DNA of 64,000 bases, taken from positions 248,001-312,000 of the forward strand of contig NZ_PJRO01000008.1 of the NCBI RefSeq assembly GCF_002858745.1. Direction: 5' to 3'. A program made the position numbers and the translations under genes. Positions 44,843 to 53,353 of this stretch are shown one piece after another (position 1 is the stretch's first letter; each line of letters starts with the position of its first letter). This DNA is from Mesorhizobium loti (GTDB lineage Bacteria; Pseudomonadota; Alphaproteobacteria; Rhizobiales; Rhizobiaceae). The notes under the pieces were generated by a model that was not told where the DNA came from, ran no database searches, and saw only the letters and a program-made list of their open reading frames with translations.

Positions 44843-45712
44843 TCAATTCAACGGCTTTTCGCCGATCGTCACGGTAACCTCGCTACGGCTGCCGCCGCGC
44901 AGGATGCCAAGTTTGACTGCAATTCCGGCGCTATCCGGCCCCAGCCTTCGCATCAGGCCACGCGGCCCCTCCACCGGTTCCCCGTTCCAGGCCACGATGA
45001 TGTCGCCGACATGCAGGCCAGCAGCCTTGGCCGGACCATTGTCGTCCAATCCCATCACCATGGCGCCGGCAGTGTCGCCATCACGCGCCGGGTGCAAGGC
45101 CGCACCCAGATAACCGCGTACGACATGGCCCTTTTCCTTCAGCACCGCCACCGTGCGCTCGATGGTCTCGAACGGAATGACCAGCGCGCGGCGGCGTGGA
45201 CCGAACAGAAGCATGCCGATCAGCCCGCCTTTGGCATCGAGCACCGGTCCGCCTTCGAAACGACCGCCGGCACCAACGGCAAGGTTGATGCGCCGGTCGA
45301 TGGTACCGCCACGCATCGAACGCCAGGCCGGCCCCACTTCGCCGACCGTTCCCAGCACGGCAAGGGCCACGCCCCCACTGTTGCCGATGGCAATCGCAAC
45401 ATTGCCGGGTCGTACGGCAGTGGCTTTCGCCAGTACCGACAGGCCTGTCTGCTCTGTCTTCAACAAGGCGATGCCTGTCGAGGGGTCGCGACCGGCGAGG
45501 GTCGCCTTCGCGCTCTCGCCGGAGGCGAGCGTCAATTCAAGTTCATCGTCGGCATCGAGAACCTCCTCGGCAGCGACGAAGTAGCCTGCCCCCCAATGAA
45601 AGGCGGAGGCGGTGCGGCCATGATGCACAGTGAGACTGGCAACAGCAGGTGCCGCGCTTTCCGCGATATCGGCAACGGCGTCAGAGAAGGCGCCAAGATT
45701 GAAGTCGCTCAT
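44843..45712 (-). CDS. Catalytically dead HtrA-like serine protease homologue with PDZ domain
   Basis: The 289-residue protein aligns by eye with the active protease at 45881: same trypsin-like core followed by a PDZ domain (GDIIVAWNGEPVEGPRGLMR). The catalytic triad is gone: the His position holds E50 (AAEEVL for TNFHVV), the Asp position is G80 (DPSTGIALL for DPDTDIALV), and the Ser position is E153 (RFEGGP for GNSGGP). No signal peptide is seen. It may bind peptides or modulate the active partner. It shares an operon with the LuxR regulator and is divergent from the active gene. Confidence 0.85.
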   Translation of the reverse strand: MSDFNLGAFSDAVADIAESAAPAVASLTVHHGRTASAFHWGAGYFVAAEEVLDADDELELTLASGESAKATLAGRDPSTGIALLKTEQTGLSVLAKATAVRPGNVAIAIGNSGGVALAVLGTVGEVGPAWRSMRGGTIDRRINLAVGAGGRFEGGPVLDAKGGLIGMLLFGPRRRALVIPFETIERTVAVLKEKGHVVRGYLGAALHPARDGDTAGAMVMGLDDNGPAKAAGLHVGDIIVAWNGEPVEGPRGLMRRLGPDSAGIAVKLGILRGGSRSEVTVTIGEKPLN

Positions 45713-45880
45713 GATGACCTCCGGGATTGTTGGTTCCCCAGATATCGCCGGCTGGCGCCCGCAATGGTACTCGCCTGACGGCTAGGAAAGCCGGCTGCTG
45801 GCCATCTGGTCAGGTCGCGGTGAAACCCTGCGCTTCGCACATATAGGCATCGATCCGCGTTTTCACATGGGAAGCCTGCC

Positions 45881-46834
45881 ATGGCGCTGCCAGCTCTCGA
45901 TCCTGCTGCCCAGGACGACACCTTGCTCGATGCCTATTCCACCACGGTCGCCGATGCCGTCGATCGTATCGGTCCCGCCGTCTGCCGTATCGAGCGGATC
46001 GGCGTGCGCGGCGGGCATGGTTCGGGTTTCGTCATTTCGCCGGACGGGCTGATCGTCACCAATTTCCACGTCGTCGGCGACGCGAGGGCCGTACGTGTCG
46101 CCATGCCCGACGGAACCGTCGATGAGGGACGCGTGCTCGGCACCGACCCGGACACCGACATCGCGCTGGTGCGCGCGGGCGGTTCCTTCGCCAACGTAGC
46201 CCCCTTGGGCGATTCCAAACGGCTCAGGCGCGGCCAGATCGCGATCGCCATCGGCAACCCGCTGGGGTTCGAGTGGACGGTCACCACCGGCGTCGTTTCA
46301 GCGCTCGGTCGCTCGATGCGTGCCACGACAGGCCGTCTGATTGATGACGTCATCCAGACCGACGCCGCGCTCAATCCCGGCAATTCCGGCGGCCCGCTGG
46401 TGTCCTCCTCCGGCGAAGTCATCGGCGTCAACACCGCCATGATCCCCGGCGCTCAAGGCATTGCTTTCGCTGTCGCTTCCAACACCGCCAATTTCGTCAT
46501 CGCCGAAATCATCCGCTTCGGCCGCGTGCGTCGCGCCTTCATCGGTATTTCCGCCGATACGACCAATCTTCCCCGCCGTGCGGCGCTGCTTTCCCAGGTC
46601 ACCAGCAGCACGGCAGTGCGGCTGCGCAGCGTCGAGCCCGGCGGTCCGGCAGCACAGGCTGGATTGAAGGAAGGCGACATCGTCGTCGCCATTGACGGGC
46701 GGCCAGTGACGGGCGTCGACGATCTGGTCAGAATGCTCGATGCCGAACGCATCGGTCGCGAGACGATCTGCACGGTGCTGCGCCGCACCGGCATCAGCCG
46801 CATCGCGGTGACGCCGGTGGCCAGGGCTGGATAG
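45881..46834 (+). CDS. HtrA/DegP-like serine protease with PDZ domain
   Basis: The 317-residue protein has a trypsin-like domain with the triad H63 (TNFHVVGD), D93 (DTDIALVRA) and S169 (NPGNSGGPL), then a PDZ domain (VEPGGPAAQAGLKEGDIVVA). It lacks a signal peptide and membrane span, so it seems cytosolic or exported by an unusual route, whereas most HtrA proteins are periplasmic. It is divergent from its degenerate homologue (45712), with 168 bases in between. The 3' end is four bases from the convergent oxidoreductase gene. Confidence 0.9.
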   Translation: MALPALDPAAQDDTLLDAYSTTVADAVDRIGPAVCRIERIGVRGGHGSGFVISPDGLIVTNFHVVGDARAVRVAMPDGTVDEGRVLGTDPDTDIALVRAGGSFANVAPLGDSKRLRRGQIAIAIGNPLGFEWTVTTGVVSALGRSMRATTGRLIDDVIQTDAALNPGNSGGPLVSSSGEVIGVNTAMIPGAQGIAFAVASNTANFVIAEIIRFGRVRRAFIGISADTTNLPRRAALLSQVTSSTAVRLRSVEPGGPAAQAGLKEGDIVVAIDGRPVTGVDDLVRMLDAERIGRETICTVLRRTGISRIAVTPVARAG

Positions 46835-46838
46835 ACCT

Positions 46839-47849
46839 CTACCAGCCGGCAAGCACGATCTTGCCCAGCGTGGTACCGGATTCGATCTGGGCGTGCGCAC
46901 GCTTCAAGTTTGCGGCCGAGATTATTCCGTAATTGTCGGTCATGGTCGACCTGACCTTGCCGGCATCGACCAGCCCAGCCACCTTGGTCAGAAGCTCGTG
47001 CTGCCGGATCATGTCCGCGGTCTCGTGCACGGGCCGCGCAAACATCATTTCCCAATGCAGTGACAGCGCTTTCGATTTGAACAGCATGACGTCGAAGGAT
47101 TTAGGGTCGTCGATCAGCGCCACCCTACCCTGCGGTGCGATCAGCTTGGCGATTTCCGCAGCATGACTGTCGCTGTGGGTCAATGAAAACACGAAGGCAG
47201 GCATGCCGATCCCAAGCGCAGCCACCTGATCCGTCAAGGGCTTGCCATGGTTGATCACATGATGCGCGCCATGCGCTTTGACCCACTCGACCGTTTCAGG
47301 CCGCGACGCGGTGGCGATGATGGTCAGTTCGGTCAATGCGCGCAGAAGCTGGATGGCGATCGAACCGACGCCGCCGGCCGCTCCGACGATGACGATGGCA
47401 TTGGCCGCACCCGGGACCGGCCGGGTCACGCCAAGCCGGTCAAAAAGCGCTTCGTAGGCAGTGATCGTCGTCAGCGGCAAGGCAGCAGCTGCCGCGAAAT
47501 CGAGGGAGCGTGGCTTCAGTGCCGCGATCCGCTCGTCCACCAGATGGAACTCGGCGTTCGAGCCGGGTCGATTGATAGCGCCGGCGTAGTAGACCTCATC
47601 GCCGGGCTTGAACAGGCTCACTTCCGGACCAGTTTGAAGAACGACGCCGGCGGCATCCCAGCCAAGCACCCTGTGCCCATCGGCCGGCTTCGCCCCAGCG
47701 CGGACCTTGGTGTCGACCGGATTGACCGAAACGGCCTTGACCTCCACCAGTATGTCTCTGCCAACGGCCTTTGGACGCGGCAGCTCGATGTCGATGAGGG
47801 ATGAAGGAGCCGAAATCGGCTGTGGCTCCAGATATCCGATGGCACGCAT
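46839..47849 (-). CDS. Zinc-type alcohol dehydrogenase / quinone oxidoreductase-like protein
   Basis: The 336-residue protein has the N-terminal MDR pattern (VEVKAVSVNPVDTKVRAG, VLGWDAAGVV) and a Rossmann nucleotide site IVGAAGGVGSIAIQLLR. Catalytic-zinc ligands are absent, so it belongs to the zinc-free quinone oxidoreductase branch (TIGR02817-like). It probably reduces quinones or enones with NADPH in the cytosol. The gene is divergent from an HxlR regulator, which very likely controls it in response to electrophiles or oxidants. Confidence 0.87.
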   Translation of the reverse strand: MRAIGYLEPQPISAPSSLIDIELPRPKAVGRDILVEVKAVSVNPVDTKVRAGAKPADGHRVLGWDAAGVVLQTGPEVSLFKPGDEVYYAGAINRPGSNAEFHLVDERIAALKPRSLDFAAAAALPLTTITAYEALFDRLGVTRPVPGAANAIVIVGAAGGVGSIAIQLLRALTELTIIATASRPETVEWVKAHGAHHVINHGKPLTDQVAALGIGMPAFVFSLTHSDSHAAEIAKLIAPQGRVALIDDPKSFDVMLFKSKALSLHWEMMFARPVHETADMIRQHELLTKVAGLVDAGKVRSTMTDNYGIISAANLKRAHAQIESGTTLGKIVLAGW

Positions 47850-47956
47850 GGCATGTCTCCTGTTTTGCCTGCATGCCAGATGTGACCTATATGCGTTGTT
47901 CGCAAGAATGCACTTTTATTGTATATAGTGTCGAAAAAGGTACCATGAGGAATCCT

Positions 47957-48319
47957 ATGGGCCGCATCCGTCATCAAGATCTGCGCAATTCCCCGGCCTG
48001 TCCCGTGGAAGGAACGCTGGAACTCATCGGCGGCAAGTGGAAGGGCGTGATCCTCTACCATCTCATCCAGCAGGGCACACTTCGCTTCAACGAATTGCGC
48101 CGCAAGATGAACGTCACCCAGCGCATGCTGACCAACCAGTTGCGCGAGCTCGAGACGAGCGGCCTCATCGACCGCAAGGTCTATGCCGAAGTCCCGCCCA
48201 AGGTGGAATATTCCCTGACCGAGCGCGGGCGGTCGCTGGAACCGATCATCCTGGCGCTGAAGCGCTGGGGTGACGACAACATTCTCGCCATTGGCTACGT
48301 TGCGCCGGGCACTTGCTAG
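47957..48319 (+). CDS. HxlR-family transcriptional regulator
   Basis: The 120-residue protein has the HxlR winged helix: CPVEGTLELIGGKWKGVILY, FNELRRKMNVTQRMLTNQLR and EYSLTERGRSLEP. The single C15 lies at the position used for redox sensing in several family members (such as HypR/QorR types). The ATG at 47957 was preferred because GAGGA lies before it; 47945 is possible. It is divergent from the quinone oxidoreductase gene, with about 107 bases between them, and its end overlaps the arginase-family gene by four bases. Confidence 0.88.
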   Translation: MGRIRHQDLRNSPACPVEGTLELIGGKWKGVILYHLIQQGTLRFNELRRKMNVTQRMLTNQLRELETSGLIDRKVYAEVPPKVEYSLTERGRSLEPIILALKRWGDDNILAIGYVAPGTC

Positions 48320-49242
48320 CGACCCGATGTTCCTGCGAGCGGCACGAAGACCCTGCGCAGGAAATTCACCAGCCATATTGCCAATTCGCCGGTTGGGTCC
48401 AGGTCGGGATCGAAGATCGTCACATTCATGCCGACGCATCCCGGCCTGGCCACCAGTTCGCCCAGGATAGCGACGAGTTCATCCGAATCGATGCCTGGGC
48501 TGCCTGGAGAATCGACCGCCGGCATGACCGCCTGGTCGAGCGCATCGACATCGAAATGCAGCCAGTGGCGACCACCGCGCGCCAACACCGGCTCGGCCTT
48601 GACGAGCACGCCTGCTGCGCCAAGCTCGCGTGCGGCGAAAACATCGACCGGCGTGATCTCCGTCGCTTCGAGGTCACGCCAGGCATAGTCGACATCACGG
48701 CTTTCGCGCTCGCCGATCTGGACGACCTGATCATCTCTAAGCAACGGCCCCTCGATGCCCGGCCATTCGGTCAGCAGTGCTTCGCCGCGCCCGGTCGCCG
48801 CTGCCAGATCCATGCCGGCGGCCGAACTCAGCGGCAGGTTGTCGTCGTCATTGCCGGGATGACGAAAGTCGCTGTGGCCGTCGACATGCACCAGAGAGAG
48901 CGGCCCTGAACGCCGCGCACCCGCCAATGCGCCAAGCAGGATCGAGCAATCGCCTCCGACGACGAGCGGAAACGCCGCTTGCCCCACCGCATCCGCAACA
49001 ATATCGGCCAGTCGCAGGTTGAAGCTCCGGATCGCCGGACCGTTGCGTAACTTCGTGCCCGGCTGCGGCTCGATGCTGTAGGCGGGCCGCTCCAGATCGA
49101 TGACCTGCACAGGCGCCAGTGCTTCGACCAGCCCCGCCTCCGTCAAAGCCTGTGGCGCCCGCCATGTACCGGGCTCATGGCCGGACCTGAGCGGACGCAG
49201 GCCGAGATTGAAGGGAGCTCGGATAAGGTTGATATCACGCAT
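48316..49242 (-). CDS. Arginase/agmatinase family protein with altered metal ligand
   Basis: The 308-residue protein has the ureohydrolase motifs LVVGGDCSILLG, LVHVDGHSDF and LHFDVDALDQ. The canonical first motif is GGDH, whose His binds Mn; here it is C99. The other acidic and His ligands are present. The family hydrolyses guanidino compounds, but a Cys variant subgroup of unknown substrate is common in bacteria. The start at 49242 (MRDINLIRAPFNLG) fits the family. It is convergent with the HxlR gene. Confidence 0.83.
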   Translation of the reverse strand: MRDINLIRAPFNLGLRPLRSGHEPGTWRAPQALTEAGLVEALAPVQVIDLERPAYSIEPQPGTKLRNGPAIRSFNLRLADIVADAVGQAAFPLVVGGDCSILLGALAGARRSGPLSLVHVDGHSDFRHPGNDDDNLPLSSAAGMDLAAATGRGEALLTEWPGIEGPLLRDDQVVQIGERESRDVDYAWRDLEATEITPVDVFAARELGAAGVLVKAEPVLARGGRHWLHFDVDALDQAVMPAVDSPGSPGIDSDELVAILGELVARPGCVGMNVTIFDPDLDPTGELAIWLVNFLRRVFVPLAGTSGR

Positions 49243-49363
49243 GGAAAAGGCCCATTTCAACGGGCCCAGCATAAATTGCCGATGACAGCGGCGCCATGTC
49301 ATCCGAGATCACAGGCGGTCCGCTCCCGACAGTTCCTGTCAGATGACTTCATTCACGGTTCGG

Positions 49364-49789
49364 CTATTTGCCGACCGCCTCCGGCACGAATTGCGCCAGG
49401 AACTCCTCGCTCGGCGGGATCGGCTTGATCACGTCGATCAAAACGCCGTTCGGGTCGCGGGTTATGAAATGGCGCTGACCGAACGCTTCGTCGCGCAGCG
49501 AACGCAAGATCGGCAACCCGGCTGCCGCCACCCGTTCATGTACGGCATCGACATCCTTCACCTCAAAATTGATGAGCAGGCCGGAAGCACGGCCCCTTCC
49601 TTCCGCCGGAATGGTCTCGTGGTCGCCCTGAACGATGCCGAGATTGACGCGCTTGTCCTCGGACGATTGCAGATGCACATACCAGTCGCTTTCGAACAGC
49701 GGTTTGAAGCGGAAGTGCTCGACATAGAAAGCGGTCGTGCCGGCGACATCGCCAGTCATCAGCACGGGATAGTAGCTGGTGGTTTTCAT
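49364..49789 (-). CDS. VOC (glyoxalase/bleomycin resistance) family protein
   Basis: The 141-residue protein has the VOC fold pattern: MKTTSYYPVLMTGDVAGTTA, FYVEHFRFKP in the first module, and INFEVKDVDAVHERVAAAGL with HFITRDPNGVLIDVI in the second. It may bind or modify a small hydrophobic compound; metal ligands are only partly visible. It is divergent from a TetR regulator, and two matching palindromes lie in between, so it is the likely regulated target. GAGAGGAAAG precedes the ATG. Confidence 0.85.
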   Translation of the reverse strand: MKTTSYYPVLMTGDVAGTTAFYVEHFRFKPLFESDWYVHLQSSEDKRVNLGIVQGDHETIPAEGRGRASGLLINFEVKDVDAVHERVAAAGLPILRSLRDEAFGQRHFITRDPNGVLIDVIKPIPPSEEFLAQFVPEAVGK

Positions 49790-49812
49790 GGCTTTCTTTC
49801 CTCTCAAAATAA

Positions 49813-49857
49813 ACATACAGTCTGTATGTAAATTTAGTTAACATACAGGCTGCATGT
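49813..49857. promoter_or_regulatory. Tandem TetR operator palindromes
   Basis: Two 17-base palindromes lie between the VOC gene and the TetR gene: ACATACAG-T-CTGTATGT at 49813-49829 (perfect) and ACATACAG-G-CTGCATGT at 49841-49857 (one mismatch). Their centres are 28 bases apart. The second ends exactly at the base before the TetR ATG. TetR-family dimers typically bind such sites and repress both genes. Confidence 0.82.
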
Positions 49858-50460
49858 ATGCAAGAGACAAACTCACGCCGATCCAATCGCGACCGCACCG
49901 AGGCCACGCGTGGCGATCTGATCGCAGCGGCACGCCGGCTTTTCACCGAAAAATCCTATGCCGAAACCGGAACGCCGGAGATTGTAGCGGCAGCCGGTGT
50001 CACGCGCGGCGCGCTCTATCATCACTTTGCCGACAAGCAGGCGCTGTTTCGAGCCGTTGTCGAGGCCGAGGCGGCGGCAGTCGCGAAAGCGGTCGAACAG
50101 GCCGCCCCCCGCACACTTGCGGCGCGGGACGCGCTGCTGGCTGGCGGCGATGCCTATGTCGCGGCCATGAGGCAGCCCGGCCGCACGCGGCTCTTGCTCC
50201 TCGACGGACCGGCCGTGCTCGGCCGTACCGAAATGGACGATATCGACGGCCGACACGGAAACCGCACCTTGCGCGAGGGGCTGGCGGCAACGATGCGCGC
50301 AGGCGACTTGCCCAAGCTGCCGTTGGAGGCACTAACGTCCCTGCTGGGGGCGTCATTCGATCGTGCGGCGCTCGCGATCGATGCAGGCGCGTCCGCAGAG
50401 GACTATCGCGCGGTGCTTGCCGCCATCATCGACGGCTTGCTGCTCAAGGGCCGTCCCTGA
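49858..50460 (+). CDS. TetR-family transcriptional regulator
   Basis: The 200-residue protein has the TetR helix-turn-helix at its N terminus: RGDLIAAARRLFTEKSYAET, with GVTRGALYHHFADKQALFR. The ligand-binding half is alanine-rich. The ATG follows directly after the second operator palindrome, so there is no room for a ribosome site and translation may be leaderless; no better start is in frame. It likely represses itself and the VOC gene. The last 58 bases overlap the convergent LysR gene. Confidence 0.88.
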   Translation: MQETNSRRSNRDRTEATRGDLIAAARRLFTEKSYAETGTPEIVAAAGVTRGALYHHFADKQALFRAVVEAEAAAVAKAVEQAAPRTLAARDALLAGGDAYVAAMRQPGRTRLLLLDGPAVLGRTEMDDIDGRHGNRTLREGLAATMRAGDLPKLPLEALTSLLGASFDRAALAIDAGASAEDYRAVLAAIIDGLLLKGRP

Positions 50461-51404
50461 TCCTCTCCTCGCCGCTTTTCATCGGTCATGTGCTGCAGCG
50501 TTGAACAGACATTCGGCAGTTCCTGGCTGAACCGTTCGATCAGCCAGGCTCCGGCTGGCCCCGGCGGCGTGTCCGCCCTGTAGAAGGCGTGCAGCGGATA
50601 AGGCCGCTCCGGATAAGGTTCGAGGTCAAGTATCTTCAGGTGTCCCGCCCGAACGTCTTCCAGGATCATCCAGGTTGGCAGGCCGCCCCAGCCGAGACCG
50701 GACACGATCAGGTCGCGCTTTGTCGACATGTCGGTCATGCGCCAGGTGCGATAGGCAAAGACGCTGAACTCCTTGCCCTCTGTGACCTTGCTGACGTCGG
50801 AGACGACAAGCTGGATATGCTCGCGCACGAAAGCCAGTGGCACCCTGCCCTTGTAGGTCGCAAGCGGATGGTTGGGCGCGGCGACCGGCACCATCGAAGC
50901 CTCACCGATACGCACTGACACCAGGTCGTCGCCGAGTTGCTGCGGCGGCCCACCGAAACTCAGATCGCTGAGCCGCCGCGCCAGTTGATCCCAGATCACG
51001 CCGAGCGCGCCCACATTGAGTTTCAGCGACACCGACGGGAATTCGGCCTCAAAGGCAGCCAGCGTCCTGACCAGGGCCGGAGAAGGCACAGTCACGTCGA
51101 CGGCGATCGTCACCTCTGCCTCCAGCCCGCGCTTCAGCCCATCGGCACGGGCGCGGATATCCTGCAGCACTCCAACCATACGACGCGCGTCGGCAAGCAT
51201 CGCCTTGCCTTCGACGGTGAGCATCGGCTCCCGCGTGCCTTCGCGGGTGAAGAGCTTGAGTTCGAGTTGCGCTTCCAGATTGGCGATGGTGTAGCTGATC
51301 ACCGATTGCGCACGGCTGAGACGGCGCGCTGCACCGGAGAAACTGCCGGTTTCGGCCACTGCCAGGAACACCTGCAACTGGTCGAGAGTCGGATTCGCCT
51401 GCAT
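50403..51404 (-). CDS. LysR-family transcriptional regulator
   Basis: The 333-residue protein has the LysR helix-turn-helix (LDQLQVFLAVAETGSFSGAA, then RRLSRAQSVISYTIANLEAQ) and a substrate-binding domain. It is divergent from the azoreductase gene, the usual layout for LysR-controlled enzymes. Two direct repeats ATAGATAT lie between them. The C-terminal ~20 residues are a charged tail that overlaps the convergent TetR gene. Confidence 0.88.
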   Translation of the reverse strand: MQANPTLDQLQVFLAVAETGSFSGAARRLSRAQSVISYTIANLEAQLELKLFTREGTREPMLTVEGKAMLADARRMVGVLQDIRARADGLKRGLEAEVTIAVDVTVPSPALVRTLAAFEAEFPSVSLKLNVGALGVIWDQLARRLSDLSFGGPPQQLGDDLVSVRIGEASMVPVAAPNHPLATYKGRVPLAFVREHIQLVVSDVSKVTEGKEFSVFAYRTWRMTDMSTKRDLIVSGLGWGGLPTWMILEDVRAGHLKILDLEPYPERPYPLHAFYRADTPPGPAGAWLIERFSQELPNVCSTLQHMTDEKRRGEDQGRPLSSKPSMMAASTAR

Positions 51405-51418
51405 GACTTATCCAATCC

Positions 51419-51439
51419 ATAGATATATTCGATAGATAT
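51419..51439. promoter_or_regulatory. Possible LysR binding region
   Basis: Two direct repeats ATAGATAT (51419-51426 and 51432-51439) lie in the AT-rich 120-base gap between the LysR gene and the azoreductase gene. Their 13-base spacing is about one and a quarter helical turns. This could be a regulator site or part of a promoter; the evidence is position and repetition only. Confidence 0.35.
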
Positions 51440-51524
51440 TTTCCCAATTTTTTAGATCAATGTCGAGGACTATCTGTATCTCCGAAATCAGGCGGTTGTC
51501 CGCCGCCATCAACGGAGAGCTGAA

Positions 51525-52172
51525 ATGTCCAATATCCTTCTCGTGACCTCGAGCCCACGTGGCGGGGCCTCGCATTCAACCCGGGTTGCCACCGAGCTGG
51601 CGAACAAGCTGCAGGCCGCTCTGCCCGGATCGACGCTGAGCAAGCGAGACCTCGTCGCCAACCCGCTGCCGCATATCGAGCCGGATTATGCCACCGGCAT
51701 CTACACCCCTGCCGAAGCCCGCACGCCGCGACAGACCGAGGTGGTCTGTGTGTCCGATGCCGCCGTCGACGAACTGTTTGCGGCCGACCACATCGTGCTC
51801 GCCACCGGCTTTATCAACTTCTCGATTTCCTCGACGCTGAAGTCCTGGATCGACCATATCTCGCGTTCAGGCAAAACCTTCTCTTACAGCTCGAACGGCC
51901 CGAAGGGCCTTGTCACCGGCAAAAAAGTCTATGTGGTGCTGGCTTCTGGCGGCATCTACTCCGAAGGCCCTGCCGCGGTGATGGATTTCGCCGTGCCCTA
52001 TCTGAAGAGCGTCCTGGCTTTCAACGGCATGACCGATGTGGAAGTCATTCGTGTCGAAGGCGTCGGTATGGGTGAGGACGCGCTCAACGCCGCGCTCGCC
52101 AAGGCCGGAAAACAGGTCGACACGCTTGCTGCCTCGGTGGCTGGATCAGCTCTCCAGGCTGTCGCGGCCTAA
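51525..52172 (+). CDS. azoR: FMN-dependent NADH-azoreductase
   Basis: The 215-residue protein is a flavodoxin-like AzoR: ILLVTSSPRGGASHSTRVAT at the N terminus, the FMN-binding block INFSISSTLKSWIDHISRSG and the later VLASGGIYSEGPA. Such enzymes reduce quinones and azo compounds with NADH in the cytosol and protect from thiol stress. GGAGAG lies about seven bases before the ATG. It is divergent from a LysR regulator and followed by a strong terminator. Confidence 0.93.
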   Translation: MSNILLVTSSPRGGASHSTRVATELANKLQAALPGSTLSKRDLVANPLPHIEPDYATGIYTPAEARTPRQTEVVCVSDAAVDELFAADHIVLATGFINFSISSTLKSWIDHISRSGKTFSYSSNGPKGLVTGKKVYVVLASGGIYSEGPAAVMDFAVPYLKSVLAFNGMTDVEVIRVEGVGMGEDALNAALAKAGKQVDTLAASVAGSALQAVAA

Positions 52173-52187
52173 GACGGTCGACCAAAG

Positions 52188-52225
52188 CAACAGCCGCCGT
52201 GGCGACACGGCGGCTGTTGTGTTTT
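52188..52225 (+). terminator. Rho-independent terminator after azoR
   Basis: Perfect 14-base arms CAACAGCCGCCGTG and CACGGCGGCTGTTG enclose the loop GCGA (52188-52219) and are followed by TGTTTT. The hairpin starts fifteen bases after the azoR stop. It also lies close to the end of the convergent HlyU-like gene. Confidence 0.88.
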
Positions 52226-52242
52226 AAGCCAGACTGGCGGGA

Positions 52243-52539
52243 TTAATTGAACATGCGCTCGCCTTGCTCATCGATGAGCTGAACGCCTTTCTTCAGCGTG
52301 ATGTCAACGGCATCATCAAGCCCCGCAAACCGGTCGGCCCGAATAAAGCGGTGTTCCTTCACAACGCCGTCGATCTCCTTGGAGATGACACCGCAGGTCT
52401 GGTACTGCCCATCCGCCTTGTAGGGCGTTGCGGCGACGACGAAACCCTTGTGTTCGATTTCCTTGACCGGCTTGGCCTTGCCCGGCGCTTCCGGCTCGCT
52501 GCTACCGCCACCGCCGAAGAGACGTTTCAGAAAGGACAT
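52243..52539 (-). CDS. HlyU-family protein
   Basis: The 98-residue protein starts MSFLKRLFGGGGSSEPEAPG and has the HlyU domain pattern IEHKGFVVAATPYKADGQYQ, then CGVISKEI and DAVDITLKKG. In Vibrio, HlyU is a transcription regulator, but the rhizobial proteins differ and the role here is not established. GGAGG lies seven bases before the ATG at 52539. A plus-strand terminator-like hairpin lies upstream. Confidence 0.82.
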   Translation of the reverse strand: MSFLKRLFGGGGSSEPEAPGKAKPVKEIEHKGFVVAATPYKADGQYQTCGVISKEIDGVVKEHRFIRADRFAGLDDAVDITLKKGVQLIDEQGERMFN

Positions 52540-52619
52540 GGCGACCTCCACCAGTTCAACAGCGCGGCAGCTCAAAGCAGCCAGCGCGGGTTCCACCGTT
52601 CAGTAACTGTCCTGACAGC

Positions 52620-52662
52620 AACGGGCAAGCACGGCGGGGTTCCGCCGGCCTGCCCGTTTTTT
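52620..52662 (+). terminator. Plus-strand terminator-like hairpin
   Basis: The arms AACGGGCA (52620-52627) and TGCCCGTT (52651-52658), with an inner stem GGCGG/CCGCC, are followed by TTTTTT on the plus strand. Both flanking genes run on the minus strand, so the T-run faces the wrong way for them. It could end an antisense transcript across the HlyU gene. Confidence 0.5.
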
Positions 52663-52679
52663 GAAATGCTGGAGGCGGC

Positions 52680-53333
52680 TTAGCGCTTGACCAGCGTTTC
52701 CAGCGCCTCGGCGGCATCTTTCAGGATGCTGGCAGCCTCAGCCTGCTTGTCCGCCGGCGCTTCGATGATCTCGGCAAGCGCGGCACGCAGGCGGCGTCGC
52801 AGCAGCTTGAGTTCAGGGTTGCGGCGGTCATCGCGGCCATGCCGCTCACGATCGTCGTCCCAGCCGAACCACTCACGCGCCTTGGCCATCTTGGCGCTGA
52901 CACGCTCGAGGTGCTCGAGCGCACGCTCGACCAAGTCACGGTTTTCTTCCAGATGCGCCTCGCCGGCTTCGGTGATAGAAAACACCTTCTTGGCGCCCTC
53001 GGTGGACGAGACGGCATAACCGGCCTCCTCCAGGAAAGTCAGCGTCGGATAGACCACGCCGGGGCTTGGGCTGTAGATACCGGAGGAACGTTCCTCCAGC
53101 GCCTTGATGATGTCGTAGCCGTGACGCGGCGCATCCGACAGCAGCGAAAGCACGATCAGCTTGAGGTCGCCGTCACCGAACATGCGGCCCGCCCGCAGCA
53201 TCTCGCCTGGACCGCCAGGACCGCGCCGACCGTGGCCGAACGGGCCGTGACCGCCACGCCCGCCGCCGAAACGGCCGGCCATGTGCCAGAACGCGCGCTC
53301 GGCGCGCTCACCGAAAGAATGATGTCTGTGCAT
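52680..53333 (-). CDS. PadR-family transcriptional regulator
   Basis: The 217-residue protein has a Gly/His/Arg-rich N terminus (MHRHHSFGERAERAFWHMAG and a GRGGHGPFGHGRRGPGG stretch) before the PadR winged helix (LIVLSLLSDAPRHGYDIIKA, then SPSPGVVYPTLTFLEEAGYA). The C-terminal half forms dimerising helices. The histidine-rich head may bind metal. The ATG at 53333 was chosen since GGAG lies seven bases before it; 53345 lacks a ribosome site. AT-rich palindromes upstream are likely autoregulatory sites. Confidence 0.88.
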   Translation of the reverse strand: MHRHHSFGERAERAFWHMAGRFGGGRGGHGPFGHGRRGPGGPGEMLRAGRMFGDGDLKLIVLSLLSDAPRHGYDIIKALEERSSGIYSPSPGVVYPTLTFLEEAGYAVSSTEGAKKVFSITEAGEAHLEENRDLVERALEHLERVSAKMAKAREWFGWDDDRERHGRDDRRNPELKLLRRRLRAALAEIIEAPADKQAEAASILKDAAEALETLVKR

Positions 53334-53353
53334 ATAAAACTCCATGCGTTATG

